Shown piece after piece: positions 1 to 8,594 of a stretch of DNA of 64,000 nt. The translations under genes were made by a program, and so were the position numbers. How positions within the stretch are numbered: position 1 is the stretch's first letter; each line of letters starts with the position of its first letter. The notes beneath the pieces are model-generated. The model was not told the DNA's origin and made no database searches. It saw only the letters and a program-made list of their open reading frames with translations. This stretch comes from Bacteroidota bacterium (GTDB lineage Bacteria > Bacteroidota > Bacteroidia > Flavobacteriales > Flavobacteriaceae), in contig JAQCBK010000003.1 of assembly GCA_027621505.1 (NCBI GenBank), forward strand, positions 21,204 through 85,203. Direction: 5' to 3'.

Positions 1-1154
1 GGTCTCTTTTGCTGATCACGGTCGCCACCACACCCCACCACTGTAATGAGACTTTCATTTTGAGTTCTTATTTTATTAATGGTATGCAATACATTTTTGA
101 GTGCATCTGGCGTGTGGGCATAGTCCACCACTACCACCACCTTATCTGGGTTTTCAAATGTCTGGAATCGTCCGGGCGCACCTTTCAATCGGCTGATGGA
201 TTTGAGGCTTTCCCACTCCTCTTTTCCTAGAAGCTTTGCCGTAGCAAAGACTGCCAAAATATTGTAGGCATTGAATTCGCCGAGTAGCTGAGTCCAAATT
301 TCATTTTGATTGATCTTCAACAACATCCCTTTGAACTGACTCTCCAAAACTTGGGCAGAAAATTCAGCATAACGATGCAATGCGTAGGTATGTAATTTTG
401 CGTTGCAGTTTTGAATCATCACCTTGCCATTTTTGTCGTCCACATTGATCAAGGCAAAAGCTTCGTTTGACAAGGAGTCAAAGAGGATTTTTTTGGTATC
501 GCGATAGGATTTGAAGGTATGATGATAGTCCAAATGATCGTGGGTCAAGTTGGTGAATACAGCACCAGCAAAGGTTAAGCCTGTAATTCTTTTTTGATGA
601 ATTCCATGGGAAGAAACCTCCATAAAACAGTAGGCCATCCCTTCTTCAATCATGGCATTAAGGTGCTTGTTGAGGGTCAAAGGATCTGGAGTAGTATGCG
701 AAGCCTCATATGCAAATTCACCATATTTGATCGATAAAGTAGAAATAAGTCCCGCCTGGGGGGCTTCGAAATTGAACAGATCAAAAAGTAGCGTTGCCAC
801 AGAAGTCTTTCCATTGGTTCCAGTGATTCCAACAAGTTTTAGTTGATTCGAGGGATTGTCGTAAAAATTAGAGGCCACCCATCCCAAGGAAGCTCTGGAA
901 TCGTTAACTTTAATATAGGTTATCCCGGGTTTTAGATTTTCTGGAAGCCCCTCACAAATAATGGAATTGGCCCCTGCTTCAATGGCTTGGTCTATATACC
1001 CATGTCCATCGGTCAGGCTCCCTTTAATCGCTACATACAGCCCGTCTTTTTTAACTTTTCTTGAATCCATAGCAACATTACTAACAGCGACATCAGTAGA
1101 ACCTGAAATTCCCTCGATGGACACTTTGTATAATATTTCTTTTAATTTTTTCAA
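1..1154 (-). CDS. murE: UDP-N-acetylmuramoyl-tripeptide synthetase MurE (3' end outside window)
   Basis: Cytoplasmic Mur ligase that adds the third amino acid, normally meso-diaminopimelate in this phylum, to UDP-MurNAc-L-Ala-D-Glu. The reading frame translates as MurE for about 384 residues and runs off the left edge. It shows the ATP-binding GITGTNGKTS motif, the substrate-loop sequence SHTTPDPL, the VFTNLTHDHLDYH region and, at the edge, the C-terminal GGDRD motif. The start is TTG (1154-1152), and this TTG overlaps the TGA of the upstream PBP gene (TTGA), which implies translational coupling. No ATG fits the family N-terminus. It is the last visible gene of the mraZ-rsmH-ftsL-PBP-murE cluster. 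Identity is certain; the amino-acid specificity is inferred from the phylum. Confidence 0.95.
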   Translation of the reverse strand, partial: MKKLKEILYKVSIEGISGSTDVAVSNVAMDSRKVKKDGLYVAIKGSLTDGHGYIDQAIEAGANSIICEGLPENLKPGITYIKVNDSRASLGWVASNFYDNPSNQLKLVGITGTNGKTSVATLLFDLFNFEAPQAGLISTLSIKYGEFAYEASHTTPDPLTLNKHLNAMIEEGMAYCFMEVSSHGIHQKRITGLTFAGAVFTNLTHDHLDYHHTFKSYRDTKKILFDSLSNEAFALINVDDKNGKVMIQNCNAKLHTYALHRYAEFSAQVLESQFKGMLLKINQNEIWTQLLGEFNAYNILAVFATAKLLGKEEWESLKSISRLKGAPGRFQTFENPDKVVVVVDYAHTPDALKNVLHTINKIRTQNESLITVVGCGGDRDQQKR

Positions 1155-3142
1155 GACAGTACCAATATGATCTTTTGATTGTTTTTATAGTGCTCCCCTG
1201 CTTTCAGAGATTGTTTGACGACTTTTCCTTGGCCTTTAATAACCACCTCCAGTCCCATGGGTTCTAGTAATGATAAAGCTTCCATGGGCGTTAAGCCTTT
1301 TAGATCTGGGATGACTTCACTGGGAGAGAAAACCGCTGTTTCCTTAGAGGTCAGTTGGTTGATGAGGTCCATTTTAATTTCTACCTGAGTCGGTAGGGCA
1401 TTGTGAATTTTTTTGGCAATTTTTTTAAAAACGGGAGCCGCTACTGTCGAACCATAATAGCCCTTGGATTTATCGGGTCGATGGATCACTACTATACAAG
1501 AATACTTGGGAGCCTCGGCAGGAAAATAGCCAACAAAGGTAGCGGCGTATTGCACTTCTTTTCCTTTGACGTTGTAGTCCAATTGGCAGGTTCCGGTCTT
1601 TCCTGCAATGCTAAAGTCATCGTCCTTTATATTGTAGGCAGTGCCCCATTTTTTATCCACCACATTGAACATCATCTTCTTGACCTTATCAATGGTAGAT
1701 TGAGAGCATATGGAAGGGTTCAAAACTATTTTTCCAAAGGTTTGATCTGAAGCTTCCCCATAGGATTCTATCTTTTCGATGAACCGAGGTTTTACCATCT
1801 CTCCATTGTTAGCAATTGCATTGTAGAAGGTAAGGGTTTGAAGCGGTGTCATGGATACACCGTAGCCATAGGCCATCCAAGGCAAATCCAGTAAATCCCA
1901 ATCTTTTTTGTCATCGGGATGAGGGATTTTTGGCATTCCTTCCCCCCAAATAGGTAGGCCGAGTTTTTTGTTAATGCCTATGTTGTACAAACGGTTGACA
2001 AACTTTTCAGGGTTATTATGATAGTTATCTTGAATGATTTTCACCATTCCAACGTTGGAAGAGACCTCAAAAACTTTGGCTGCGCTAATCGTTCCGTATC
2101 CTCCTTTTTTAGAATCACGTACTTTAAATCTTCGAAACATGGTGTATTCACCATTCCCAGTGGCGATCTGCGTATTTTCATCCACAACCTTATCCTCCAA
2201 AGCTGCCACCATCGCCATCAACTTGAAAGTAGAACCTGGTTCATGCGACTCCCAAACTGCATAGTTTCGTTTTTCGTAATAGGTGTCATATTTTGTCCTT
2301 CCCAAATTGGCAATAGCTTTGATTTTTCCAGTGTTGGTCTCCATTACCACTGCACAGCCATGCTCAGCATTGAACTTTTCCAATTGTTCCAACAAGGCCG
2401 AATGGGTTATGTCTTGAATATTGACATTGAGCGTGGTATAAACATCATAACCCTCTGTAGGTTCTTTTTCGTTTACATCGTTGATGGGTTTCCATTGACC
2501 ACCTGCAATTTTTTGCTTGAGTCGCTGACCTGGTTCTCCTTCTAGGTATTGGCTAAAAGCACCCTCAAGACCCAAGCGTTTTGACCCACCATCATTTTCC
2601 GAGATGATCCTACCTACTGTTCTTTCAGCCATTTTACCCAGTGGATGTTCCCTTACCATTTCATGTTCAATGATCAAACCACCGCGATAGGAAGGCAATT
2701 CAAAAAGGGGGAGCTGCTTTATTTTTTGCTGTTGTGAATAGGTCAGGTTTTTGGCGATCAATAAATACCTGTTTTTATTTTTTACCGCTGCATTGAGCTT
2801 TTCGGAGATTGGTTTTTCCTCGAGCTCTAGTATTTCAGACAAGCCTTTGATTAAGGCCTTTTTGTGTTTGTCAAACAATTTTTTAGAGGGAACAGCAGCA
2901 TCCCATCTCACTTCATAGCGCGCCATTGAAGTAGCCAAAATACTCCCGTCATCTGCAAAAATATTCCCCCTACTGGGTTGAATGACATCTTTCTTTAAAG
3001 TCCCTTTAGCGGCAATTTCTCGGTATTTTTCACCTTCAGAAAATTGGATCTCTACCAACTTCCCTATCAACACAAATGAAAAGAGCAAAAGACCAAAACC
3101 TACCAAGTAGGTTCTATTCATTATTTTTCTTTGCTTATCCAT
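1151..3142 (-). CDS. ftsI: Division-type penicillin-binding protein (FtsI/PBP3) with C-terminal PASTA domain
   Basis: Septal peptidoglycan transpeptidase anchored in the inner membrane. One N-terminal membrane segment (about residues 11-30) is followed by the dimerisation domain and the transpeptidase domain with all three active-site motifs: STFK (Ser304, Lys307), SSN (361-363) and KTG (515-517). A single PASTA domain closes the protein from about residue 608. The length, 663 aa, suits flavobacterial division PBPs. The gene lies two bases downstream of the ftsL-like gene and overlaps murE, matching the dcw order. PASTA at the C-terminus is usual in Gram-positive PBPs and also common in Bacteroidota. 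Confidence 0.95.
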   Translation of the reverse strand: MDKQRKIMNRTYLVGFGLLLFSFVLIGKLVEIQFSEGEKYREIAAKGTLKKDVIQPSRGNIFADDGSILATSMARYEVRWDAAVPSKKLFDKHKKALIKGLSEILELEEKPISEKLNAAVKNKNRYLLIAKNLTYSQQQKIKQLPLFELPSYRGGLIIEHEMVREHPLGKMAERTVGRIISENDGGSKRLGLEGAFSQYLEGEPGQRLKQKIAGGQWKPINDVNEKEPTEGYDVYTTLNVNIQDITHSALLEQLEKFNAEHGCAVVMETNTGKIKAIANLGRTKYDTYYEKRNYAVWESHEPGSTFKLMAMVAALEDKVVDENTQIATGNGEYTMFRRFKVRDSKKGGYGTISAAKVFEVSSNVGMVKIIQDNYHNNPEKFVNRLYNIGINKKLGLPIWGEGMPKIPHPDDKKDWDLLDLPWMAYGYGVSMTPLQTLTFYNAIANNGEMVKPRFIEKIESYGEASDQTFGKIVLNPSICSQSTIDKVKKMMFNVVDKKWGTAYNIKDDDFSIAGKTGTCQLDYNVKGKEVQYAATFVGYFPAEAPKYSCIVVIHRPDKSKGYYGSTVAAPVFKKIAKKIHNALPTQVEIKMDLINQLTSKETAVFSPSEVIPDLKGLTPMEALSLLEPMGLEVVIKGQGKVVKQSLKAGEHYKNNQKIILVLS

Positions 3143-3144
3143 AC

Positions 3145-3453
3145 TTATTTTTTTACAAACAGTTTAATGGGGGAAGTTTTTGCAGGACCGATACCCAGGG
3201 GGCTTAATTCCACCATGATTTTGGTCTCCATTTTAAGGTTCATCAAAACCGTTCTTTGTTCCACAAATTCGCTTTTCAGCATTTTGATTTCATCACTGAG
3301 CTGAGCGATTTTAAAAATTTTCTGATCGGCAGCATGACCACTGGAAATCATAATGAGAGACAGCATGGCCAGAAACAAGATGACCCGCCAGTTTTTAAAG
3401 GCATCATCCTTCAGCAAAAACTCCAATTTCAATAGATACAATAGCTTTTTCAT
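3145..3453 (-). CDS. ftsL: FtsL-like cell division protein
   Basis: Small bitopic membrane protein of 102 aa: a cytoplasmic N-terminus with charged residues, one hydrophobic segment at about residues 25-42, then a heptad-like stretch (about 45-80) suited to coiled-coil pairing with the divisome FtsB/FtsQ partners. FtsL sequences diverge so much that this call rests mainly on size, topology and position between rsmH and the PBP gene. Its ATG overlaps the rsmH stop (ATGA) and its stop is two bases before the PBP start, so it is translated within the same operon. Confidence 0.8.
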   Translation of the reverse strand: MKKLLYLLKLEFLLKDDAFKNWRVILFLAMLSLIMISSGHAADQKIFKIAQLSDEIKMLKSEFVEQRTVLMNLKMETKIMVELSPLGIGPAKTSPIKLFVKK

Positions 3454-4352
3454 ACCCGCTCTGCAATTCTTAACTTTCCACTTCTGGCCCGATGATTTTC
3501 ATCGATCTCTTCTCCACTTGGGGCCAACATTTTTCCTACCTTTTTTAACGGTAAATTCCTGTTACCATAAAGATCGGAGGTTGCCATACCCTCAAATTTT
3601 CCCTCGCGTATAAAAACTTTAACCAAACGATCCTCCAAAGAGTGATAGGAAATACAAACCACCCGCCCCCCTTTTTTTAATACTTCTACGGATTGTTCCA
3701 AAAAAGACTTGATCACCTCAAGCTCTGCATTAACCTCTATCCTAATGGCCTGGAAAACCTGGGCTATGGTTTTTTGGAAGATATGTTTTGGCAAAATGGG
3801 ACTGAGAAGATCTACAAGTTCTTGGGTGGATTCAATGGAACCATGCGTTCTATAATGAATAAGCCGTGCTGCTATTTTTTTGGCATTGCGCAACTCTCCA
3901 TATGCTTTGAAAATGTTTTGTAAGTCCTCAAGGCTGTAATGGTTGACGACCTCATGAGCTGTCAAAGGGTTTTGAGTGTCCATTCTCATGTCCAAAGGCC
4001 CCTCATAACGTGTAGAAAATCCCCTTTCACCCGAATCAAACTGATGGGAGGAAACACCAAAGTCTGCTAAAATTCCATCAACTGTTCCAATACCATAAAA
4101 CTTCAAAAACCGTTTGAGGTGCATAAAATTTCCATGTATCAATTGAAATCGATCATCCTTGATTTTGTTTTGCTGAGCGGCCTCATCTTGGTCAAAAGCC
4201 AAAAGCTTCCCTTTGACAGAAAGCCTCTCAAGGATGGCACGAGAATGCCCTCCTCCACCAAAAGTTACGTCGACATAGATCCCATCTGGATTGATATTCA
4301 ATCCTTCAATCGCTTCCTCAAGCATTACGGGTCTATGATATATCGTCTTCAT
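3450..4352 (-). CDS. rsmH: 16S rRNA (cytosine1402-N4)-methyltransferase RsmH
   Basis: Methylates N4 of C1402 in the 16S rRNA decoding centre using S-adenosylmethionine. The 300-aa protein has the family's N-terminal HRPVMLEE signature, the glycine-rich SAM loop (VDVTFGGGGHS, about residues 27-37), the DGILADFGVSSHQ segment, and the C-terminal SYHSLEDRLVK and NHRARSGKLR motifs. Its first 20 bases overlap the end of mraZ, the usual coupling of these two genes at the head of the division cluster. Confidence 0.97.
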   Translation of the reverse strand: MKTIYHRPVMLEEAIEGLNINPDGIYVDVTFGGGGHSRAILERLSVKGKLLAFDQDEAAQQNKIKDDRFQLIHGNFMHLKRFLKFYGIGTVDGILADFGVSSHQFDSGERGFSTRYEGPLDMRMDTQNPLTAHEVVNHYSLEDLQNIFKAYGELRNAKKIAARLIHYRTHGSIESTQELVDLLSPILPKHIFQKTIAQVFQAIRIEVNAELEVIKSFLEQSVEVLKKGGRVVCISYHSLEDRLVKVFIREGKFEGMATSDLYGNRNLPLKKVGKMLAPSGEEIDENHRARSGKLRIAERV

Positions 4353-4800
4353 TTTGGTCCCCCATTACTTCTTCTGCCAGCGAAGCAAAGTCTGTAGTCG
4401 CTTCATCGATAGCTTGTTCGTAGAGATCTTTATCCCATATCTCAAGAATGTTCACTACCGACGATACAACCACCTCCCTGCTGATATTGGCATGGTTGAT
4501 TAAATCTTTTGGTATCAACAATCGCCCAGTGGTGTCGATGTCCAACAATTTTACTCCTGCTGTAAATCGACGAATGAAATCATTGTTTTTTTTCTTGAAA
4601 CGATTCAGCTTGTTCACTTTCTCCATCAAATCCTGCCATTGATCTAAGGGATACAATTCCAAGCACTGATTAAAAACAGCCCTTTTGATCACAAAACTTT
4701 TGTCCAGCTGTTTCGAAAGCTGTTTTTTCAATGCAGCAGGAACCATGATGCGCCCTTTGGCATCCGCCTTGCACTCATATGTACCGATGAAATGCTGCAT
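4333..4800 (-). CDS. mraZ: Division/cell-wall cluster regulator MraZ
   Basis: DNA-binding protein built of two SpoVT-AbrB-like domains (about residues 6-50 and 80-125 of 155), each carrying a version of the family's D-x-G-R motif (DAKGRIMVPA and DTTGRLLIPK). MraZ proteins form rings that bind tandem direct repeats in their own promoter and control the downstream division operon. Here the gene is first in that operon, and a set of repeats fitting such an operator lies immediately upstream (4844-4900). Autoregulation is therefore likely, though inferred. Confidence 0.96.
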   Translation of the reverse strand: MQHFIGTYECKADAKGRIMVPAALKKQLSKQLDKSFVIKRAVFNQCLELYPLDQWQDLMEKVNKLNRFKKKNNDFIRRFTAGVKLLDIDTTGRLLIPKDLINHANISREVVVSSVVNILEIWDKDLYEQAIDEATTDFASLAEEVMGDQNEDDIS

Positions 4801-4826
4801 GTTGCTTTCGATCTATGAATTCATAT

Positions 4827-4900
4827 CAAATATAAAGGAATTTTACCACTTTTTACCACATTCTACCACATTGTTAATAAGTTTTGCCATTTTTTACCAC
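4827..4900 (-). promoter_or_regulatory. mraZ promoter with tandem MraZ-type operator boxes
   Basis: On the minus strand an exact -7 element (TATATTTG, 4834-4827) lies 26 bases before the mraZ ATG. Directly upstream are three perfect GTGGTA hexamers at 4849-4844, 4859-4854 and 4869-4864, exactly 10 bp apart. A degenerate ATGGCA (4890-4885) and a fourth perfect GTGGTA (4900-4895) follow, again 10 bp apart. No -33 TTG is visible; that region falls inside the second box, so bound protein would block polymerase. The array resembles the AAAGTGG/TGGG-type direct repeats known to bind MraZ in other bacteria. It sits between mraZ and the divergent hydrolase gene and might affect both. Confidence 0.75.
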
Positions 4901-4954
4901 CAGGGGATGAAATCTGAAAAAAAATTAAATTCAAATCATCCAATTGAATTTGAG

Positions 4955-4962
4955 TATATTTG
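4955..4962 (+). promoter_or_regulatory. -7 element for the hydrolase-engB unit
   Basis: TATATTTG, an exact match to the Bacteroidota -7 consensus TAnnTTTG, ends 16 bases before the ATG at 4979. Its position excludes the longer open frame that starts inside mraZ (4685) and makes the in-frame ATG at 4908 unlikely. No TTG is present at the expected -33 distance. Confidence 0.5.
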
Positions 4963-4978
4963 GAAATATTTATTTAAA

Positions 4979-5746
4979 ATGTTTGAAAAACAGATTATTA
5001 CTGAGGAGAAGTACCGATATGTAGAAATAGGAGAGGGCACCCCAGTAGTCATCTTACATGGTTTGATGGGAGGTTTAAGTAATTTCGAAGGCGTAATGAA
5101 CTACTTCCCTGATAAAGGATACAAAATATTGGTTCCTGAGTTACCCGTTTATGATTTGCCATTGGTAGATTCTACTGTAAAATCATTGGCTGATTTTCTC
5201 AGAGGATTTTTGATCTTCAAAAAGCTTAGTGAAGTAGTGCTATTGGGGAATTCATTGGGTGGGCATGTTGCCTTATTGTTCACTAAATTCCATCCTGAAA
5301 AAGTGAAGGGATTGATTATTACAGGAAGTTCAGGCTTGTATGAAAACGCCATGGGTGATGGCTACCCCAAACGGGGAGATTACCAATACATCAAAACCAA
5401 AAGCGAAGAGGTTTTCTATGACCCCAAAGTCGCTACTAAAGAAATTGTAGACGAGGTTTTTGAGTCTGTTAACGACAGAAACAAACTGTTGAGAACTTTA
5501 TCTTTTGCTAAAAGCGCCATTCGTCACAACATGGCGAATGATTTGCCACTAATGCAAACCAAAACAGCTATTATTTGGGGGGCTCAAGACAGCGTTACCC
5601 CACCCAATGTGGCAGATGAATTCAATTCTCTGCTCCCCAATTCCGATTTGTATTGGATTGACAAATGTGGGCACGCCCCCATGATGGAGCATCCCGATCG
5701 TTTCAATGAGATCATGCATTCTTGGTTGAAAGAATACAACATTTAA
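4979..5746 (+). CDS. Alpha/beta-fold hydrolase
   Basis: Single-domain alpha/beta hydrolase of 255 aa. The oxyanion region HGLMGG is near residue 27, the nucleophile elbow is GNSLGG (Ser92), the acid is probably the Asp in WGAQDS, and the catalytic His is in CGHAPMMEHP near the C-terminus. The substrate cannot be told from sequence. It is co-directional with engB ten bases downstream, an arrangement I recall from other flavobacteria. The start was chosen because the -7 element ends 16 bases upstream and the shorter N-terminus matches the family. Confidence 0.88.
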   Translation: MFEKQIITEEKYRYVEIGEGTPVVILHGLMGGLSNFEGVMNYFPDKGYKILVPELPVYDLPLVDSTVKSLADFLRGFLIFKKLSEVVLLGNSLGGHVALLFTKFHPEKVKGLIITGSSGLYENAMGDGYPKRGDYQYIKTKSEEVFYDPKVATKEIVDEVFESVNDRNKLLRTLSFAKSAIRHNMANDLPLMQTKTAIIWGAQDSVTPPNVADEFNSLLPNSDLYWIDKCGHAPMMEHPDRFNEIMHSWLKEYNI

Positions 5747-5755
5747 ACCTACAAA

Positions 5756-6376
5756 ATGAATGTTACCCACGCCGAATTTGTGGTCAGTAACACCCGAGTA
5801 GAAAACTGCCCAAAAAGCAGCTTGCCCGAATATGCATTTATTGGGAGATCTAACGTGGGTAAATCATCATTGATCAATTTGTTGTGCCAGCGGAAAAGAC
5901 TGGCCAAAACCTCCTCTAGGCCCGGAAAAACCCAGTTAATCAATCATTTTTTAATCAACAAAAATTGGCATCTGGTCGATCTACCCGGCTATGGTTATGC
6001 CCGGGCTTCCAAAACTCACAAAAAAACCTTTCAAAAATATATTGTAGACTACTTTAGCAAAAGGAAGGAATTGGTTTCAGCTTTTATTTTGATCGATATT
6101 CGCCATGAGGCACAACCCATTGACCTCGATTTTATCAAATGGTTGGGCGAAAATCTCATTCCATTCGCCATTGTTTTTACCAAATCCGATAAAATTAAAG
6201 AGGGGGAAGTCGAAAAAAAAGTAAATCTTTACTTGGAAATCCTCAAAAAGCAATGGGAGGAACTTCCTCCCTATTTTGTTACCTCCTCCGAAAAGGGTTG
6301 GGGGCGTGAATCCCTCTTAAACTATATAGAAAGCATCAACCAAGGTCTCTCAACTTCCCAATCAACCCTTTTTTAA
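5756..6376 (+). CDS. engB: Ribosome biogenesis GTPase EngB (YsxC/YihA)
   Basis: TRAFAC-class GTPase needed for assembly of the large ribosomal subunit. The G1 loop GRSNVGKSS is at about residues 30-38, the G3 motif is DLPGYGYA, and G4 is TKSDK, with the conserved SSEKGWG segment near the end. At 206 aa it is the expected size. Its 3' end overlaps the convergent gldC by 15 bases, so the two transcripts must share antisense sequence. Confidence 0.97.
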   Translation: MNVTHAEFVVSNTRVENCPKSSLPEYAFIGRSNVGKSSLINLLCQRKRLAKTSSRPGKTQLINHFLINKNWHLVDLPGYGYARASKTHKKTFQKYIVDYFSKRKELVSAFILIDIRHEAQPIDLDFIKWLGENLIPFAIVFTKSDKIKEGEVEKKVNLYLEILKKQWEELPPYFVTSSEKGWGRESLLNYIESINQGLSTSQSTLF

Positions 6377-6697
6377 ATTGAGTTTTTCAGCAAAATAATC
6401 ACAAAAATCCCTCATCGTTGCCGTCATTTTTTCATCTTGAGTCGCTCGCAGATAGGTATCACTCATTGTCAAAAGGGTTTGATGAAAAAACATCTTCATT
6501 TGATCGACTGGCATTTTCTTAATCCAAAGATCCATCCGAAGGGTCTCCTGCTTTTGACCATCCCATAGGGCCAAAAGCATTGCATCTGCTAACTCATTCT
6601 CAACCCCTCCATCAGGAGCTGACCAAATTATTTTTTCTGGCACTTTGTTTTCGTCTAAAGTGACCTCTATCTGGATGGGACTCTTTTTTTGTGGCAT
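6362..6697 (-). CDS. gldC: Gliding motility protein GldC
   Basis: Small soluble protein of 111 aa, recognised as GldC from its opening (ITLD/VTLDENKVPEKIIW type), the SAPDGG segment and its position after gldB. In Flavobacterium johnsoniae gldC mutants glide poorly; the biochemical role is unknown. The start ATG overlaps the last base of the gldB stop, so the pair forms one operon. Confidence 0.93.
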   Translation of the reverse strand: MPQKKSPIQIEVTLDENKVPEKIIWSAPDGGVENELADAMLLALWDGQKQETLRMDLWIKKMPVDQMKMFFHQTLLTMSDTYLRATQDEKMTATMRDFCDYFAEKLNLKKG

Positions 6698-7680
6698 TAT
6701 CTTCTGGGTTTATAGTTTGATTTTGAGAACAGGGTTTGAGCTGGAAGATTGAGTAAGGCTTGAATTTCCGTTTTCGGATGACGCTCCATATAAGATTTAA
6801 TGATTTGCCATCCCAACCAAATTCCAATCCGCCCTGGAGATTCATTGTCAATTTCTAAATAAAATTTTGAAAAGGGAGCGGGATCAACAAATCGTTTTGA
6901 TAAGGAGGGCTGGGTATTGAACAACAACCTTTTTTCTATAAAATACTGCCAAATAAACACCTCGTTGTCCTTGACCCAATTCAATTGATCCTGGGTATAG
7001 CCCATTTTTTGGGCATCAGTAATGTTGGGTAAAACCAAGTCTTTGATATAAACTTTTTTTCCGTGATAAATCATTTGCGACAATAGCGACCGATCTTCAA
7101 TCGGTTGAATAATAAATTCTGCAAATTTATCTACCACATGAGAAGTAATGTACTCAGAATCCATTTCTTGTCTTATGTATTGAGGAATGCCCTCATACAA
7201 TTTGTGGTTTGGTCCCAAATAGGTGTCCAAGGAAATGAGCACTAAAGAATCTGCATAAATCGTTTTGCTCTGATAATCGACATTATTGATCAATCCAATG
7301 ATTCGTGGTTTTTGGGTCTTGGGGAAGTAATATTTTATATGTTTAAAAAGAACCTCCAACTTGCTCTCTAAGGCCTTCATCGATGGAAATTGATCCTCTA
7401 CATGCTCCAATAAAAGCAATTGTAAACTATCCTTTTGTCTTTTGATCCATACGCTATCATCAAATTTTTCGGGAAATAGGAAGGGATATTTGATCTTCAA
7501 ACGTGGGATATCCTCCACTTCTGATCCATGAAATTGCTGATCGAACCTTTCAATGGTTAGGTCCATGGGAATCGAAAGGATTTCGGATGTTTTTTGGGAG
7601 GTGTCCTCACAAGCACTATTAAGTATCAAAACAAACAGGCACATGAAAAATAACCAGGGACAGCGAACAATCAATCTCAT
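6697..7680 (-). CDS. gldB: Gliding motility lipoprotein GldB
   Basis: Lipoprotein of 327 aa: a positively charged start, a hydrophobic stretch, and a lipobox ending at Cys24 (LNSAC), predicting export and lipidation. The rest matches GldB, including the TYLGPNH and the ERLLFNTQPSLSKRF-like C-terminal sections. GldB is required for gliding in F. johnsoniae. It forms a two-gene unit with gldC, driven by the -7 element at 7728-7721. Confidence 0.95.
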   Translation of the reverse strand: MRLIVRCPWLFFMCLFVLILNSACEDTSQKTSEILSIPMDLTIERFDQQFHGSEVEDIPRLKIKYPFLFPEKFDDSVWIKRQKDSLQLLLLEHVEDQFPSMKALESKLEVLFKHIKYYFPKTQKPRIIGLINNVDYQSKTIYADSLVLISLDTYLGPNHKLYEGIPQYIRQEMDSEYITSHVVDKFAEFIIQPIEDRSLLSQMIYHGKKVYIKDLVLPNITDAQKMGYTQDQLNWVKDNEVFIWQYFIEKRLLFNTQPSLSKRFVDPAPFSKFYLEIDNESPGRIGIWLGWQIIKSYMERHPKTEIQALLNLPAQTLFSKSNYKPRR

Positions 7681-7720
7681 TTAATTGGATTTATTTTAAT
7701 TCCAACGTAACTTAGATAAA

Positions 7721-7728
7721 CAAATTTA
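7721..7728 (-). promoter_or_regulatory. -7 element for gldB-gldC
   Basis: TAAATTTG on the minus strand, an exact TAnnTTTG match, 40 bases before the gldB ATG. It overlaps the leader of the divergent nadE, whose ATG is at 7739, so the two promoters are interleaved. Confidence 0.5.
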
Positions 7729-7738
7729 AGGCTCTTTA

Positions 7739-8542
7739 ATGAATAAAATGAAAACCCCTGAAAAAGTAGTCAACCATATTGTAAAATGGCTTGAAAATCA
7801 TCTGAAAGAATCAAGAATGAATGGCTTTGTAGTAGGTGTTTCGGGTGGCATTGATTCTGCGGTTACCTCCACACTTTGCAGCCTTACCAAAGCCCCAGTT
7901 ATCTGCTTAGAAATGGGCATTCACCAGGAAACTGATCAGGTTTCCAGAGCGATGGAACACATCCATTGGTTGGAAAAAAAATTTGAAAATGCGAGCCACC
8001 ACAACATTTCATTATCTAGAGTATTTGACCATTTTGTCGACTGTGTCCCCCCCACCGATAAAGAGCAAGAAAAATTATTGAGTCTCGCCAATACAAGGGC
8101 AAGGTTAAGAATGACTACATTATATTATTTTGCAGCATTGCACCGCTATCTGGTGGCCGGAACAGGAAACAAAGTTGAGGACTTTGGGGTAGGTTTTTAC
8201 ACCAAATACGGAGACGGAGGGGTTGACCTCAGTCCCATTGCTGATTTGCTCAAATCAGAAGTTTATGAGATTGCCAAGTTTTTGGGAGTATCAGAATCCA
8301 TTCAAAAGGCACCGCCAACAGATGGCCTATGGAGCGATAACCGGACGGATGAAGATCAGATGGGAGCCAGTTACGATGATCTTGAATGGGCCATGAGAAC
8401 ATTAGAAAAAAACACCTCCCTTAAAGGTCTCAATCAGAAGCAAATGGAAATAATCGAGATTTACATGAAGTTTAACCGACAAAACCAACACAAGATGCTA
8501 CCCATACCCGTTTGTAAAATACCTTCAGAGCTAATGATGTAG
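7739..8542 (+). CDS. nadE: Ammonia-dependent NAD(+) synthetase
   Basis: Last step of NAD synthesis: adenylates deamido-NAD and amidates it with ammonia. The protein has 267 aa and no glutaminase domain. The PP-loop SGGIDSA starts at Ser35, and the second conserved block (GTGNKVEDFGVGF, then DLSPIADL) follows at about residues 140-165. A second ATG lies three codons in. The gldB-nadE-regulator neighbourhood is one I recall from flavobacteria. A run of seven C residues (8047-8053) lies inside the gene but leaves the frame intact. Confidence 0.96.
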   Translation: MNKMKTPEKVVNHIVKWLENHLKESRMNGFVVGVSGGIDSAVTSTLCSLTKAPVICLEMGIHQETDQVSRAMEHIHWLEKKFENASHHNISLSRVFDHFVDCVPPTDKEQEKLLSLANTRARLRMTTLYYFAALHRYLVAGTGNKVEDFGVGFYTKYGDGGVDLSPIADLLKSEVYEIAKFLGVSESIQKAPPTDGLWSDNRTDEDQMGASYDDLEWAMRTLEKNTSLKGLNQKQMEIIEIYMKFNRQNQHKMLPIPVCKIPSELMM

Positions 8543-8594
8543 TTTTTTAAAAAAATTTTATTAACTTTAGGTTATAAATAATTCGCCCCAAATT

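Noticed and set aside
2018..2545. 175-codon plus-strand frame opposite the PBP gene
   Set aside because: It is antisense to the transpeptidase domain, with no recognisable domain.
4685..4978. N-terminal extension of the alpha/beta hydrolase frame
   Set aside because: It starts inside mraZ on the other strand, crosses the operator array and the -7 element, and adds residues unlike the family.
8047..8053. C7 tract in nadE as a phase-variation switch
   Set aside because: The frame is intact and the gene is probably essential; similar C7 tracts occur in ddl, so this alone is not evidence.
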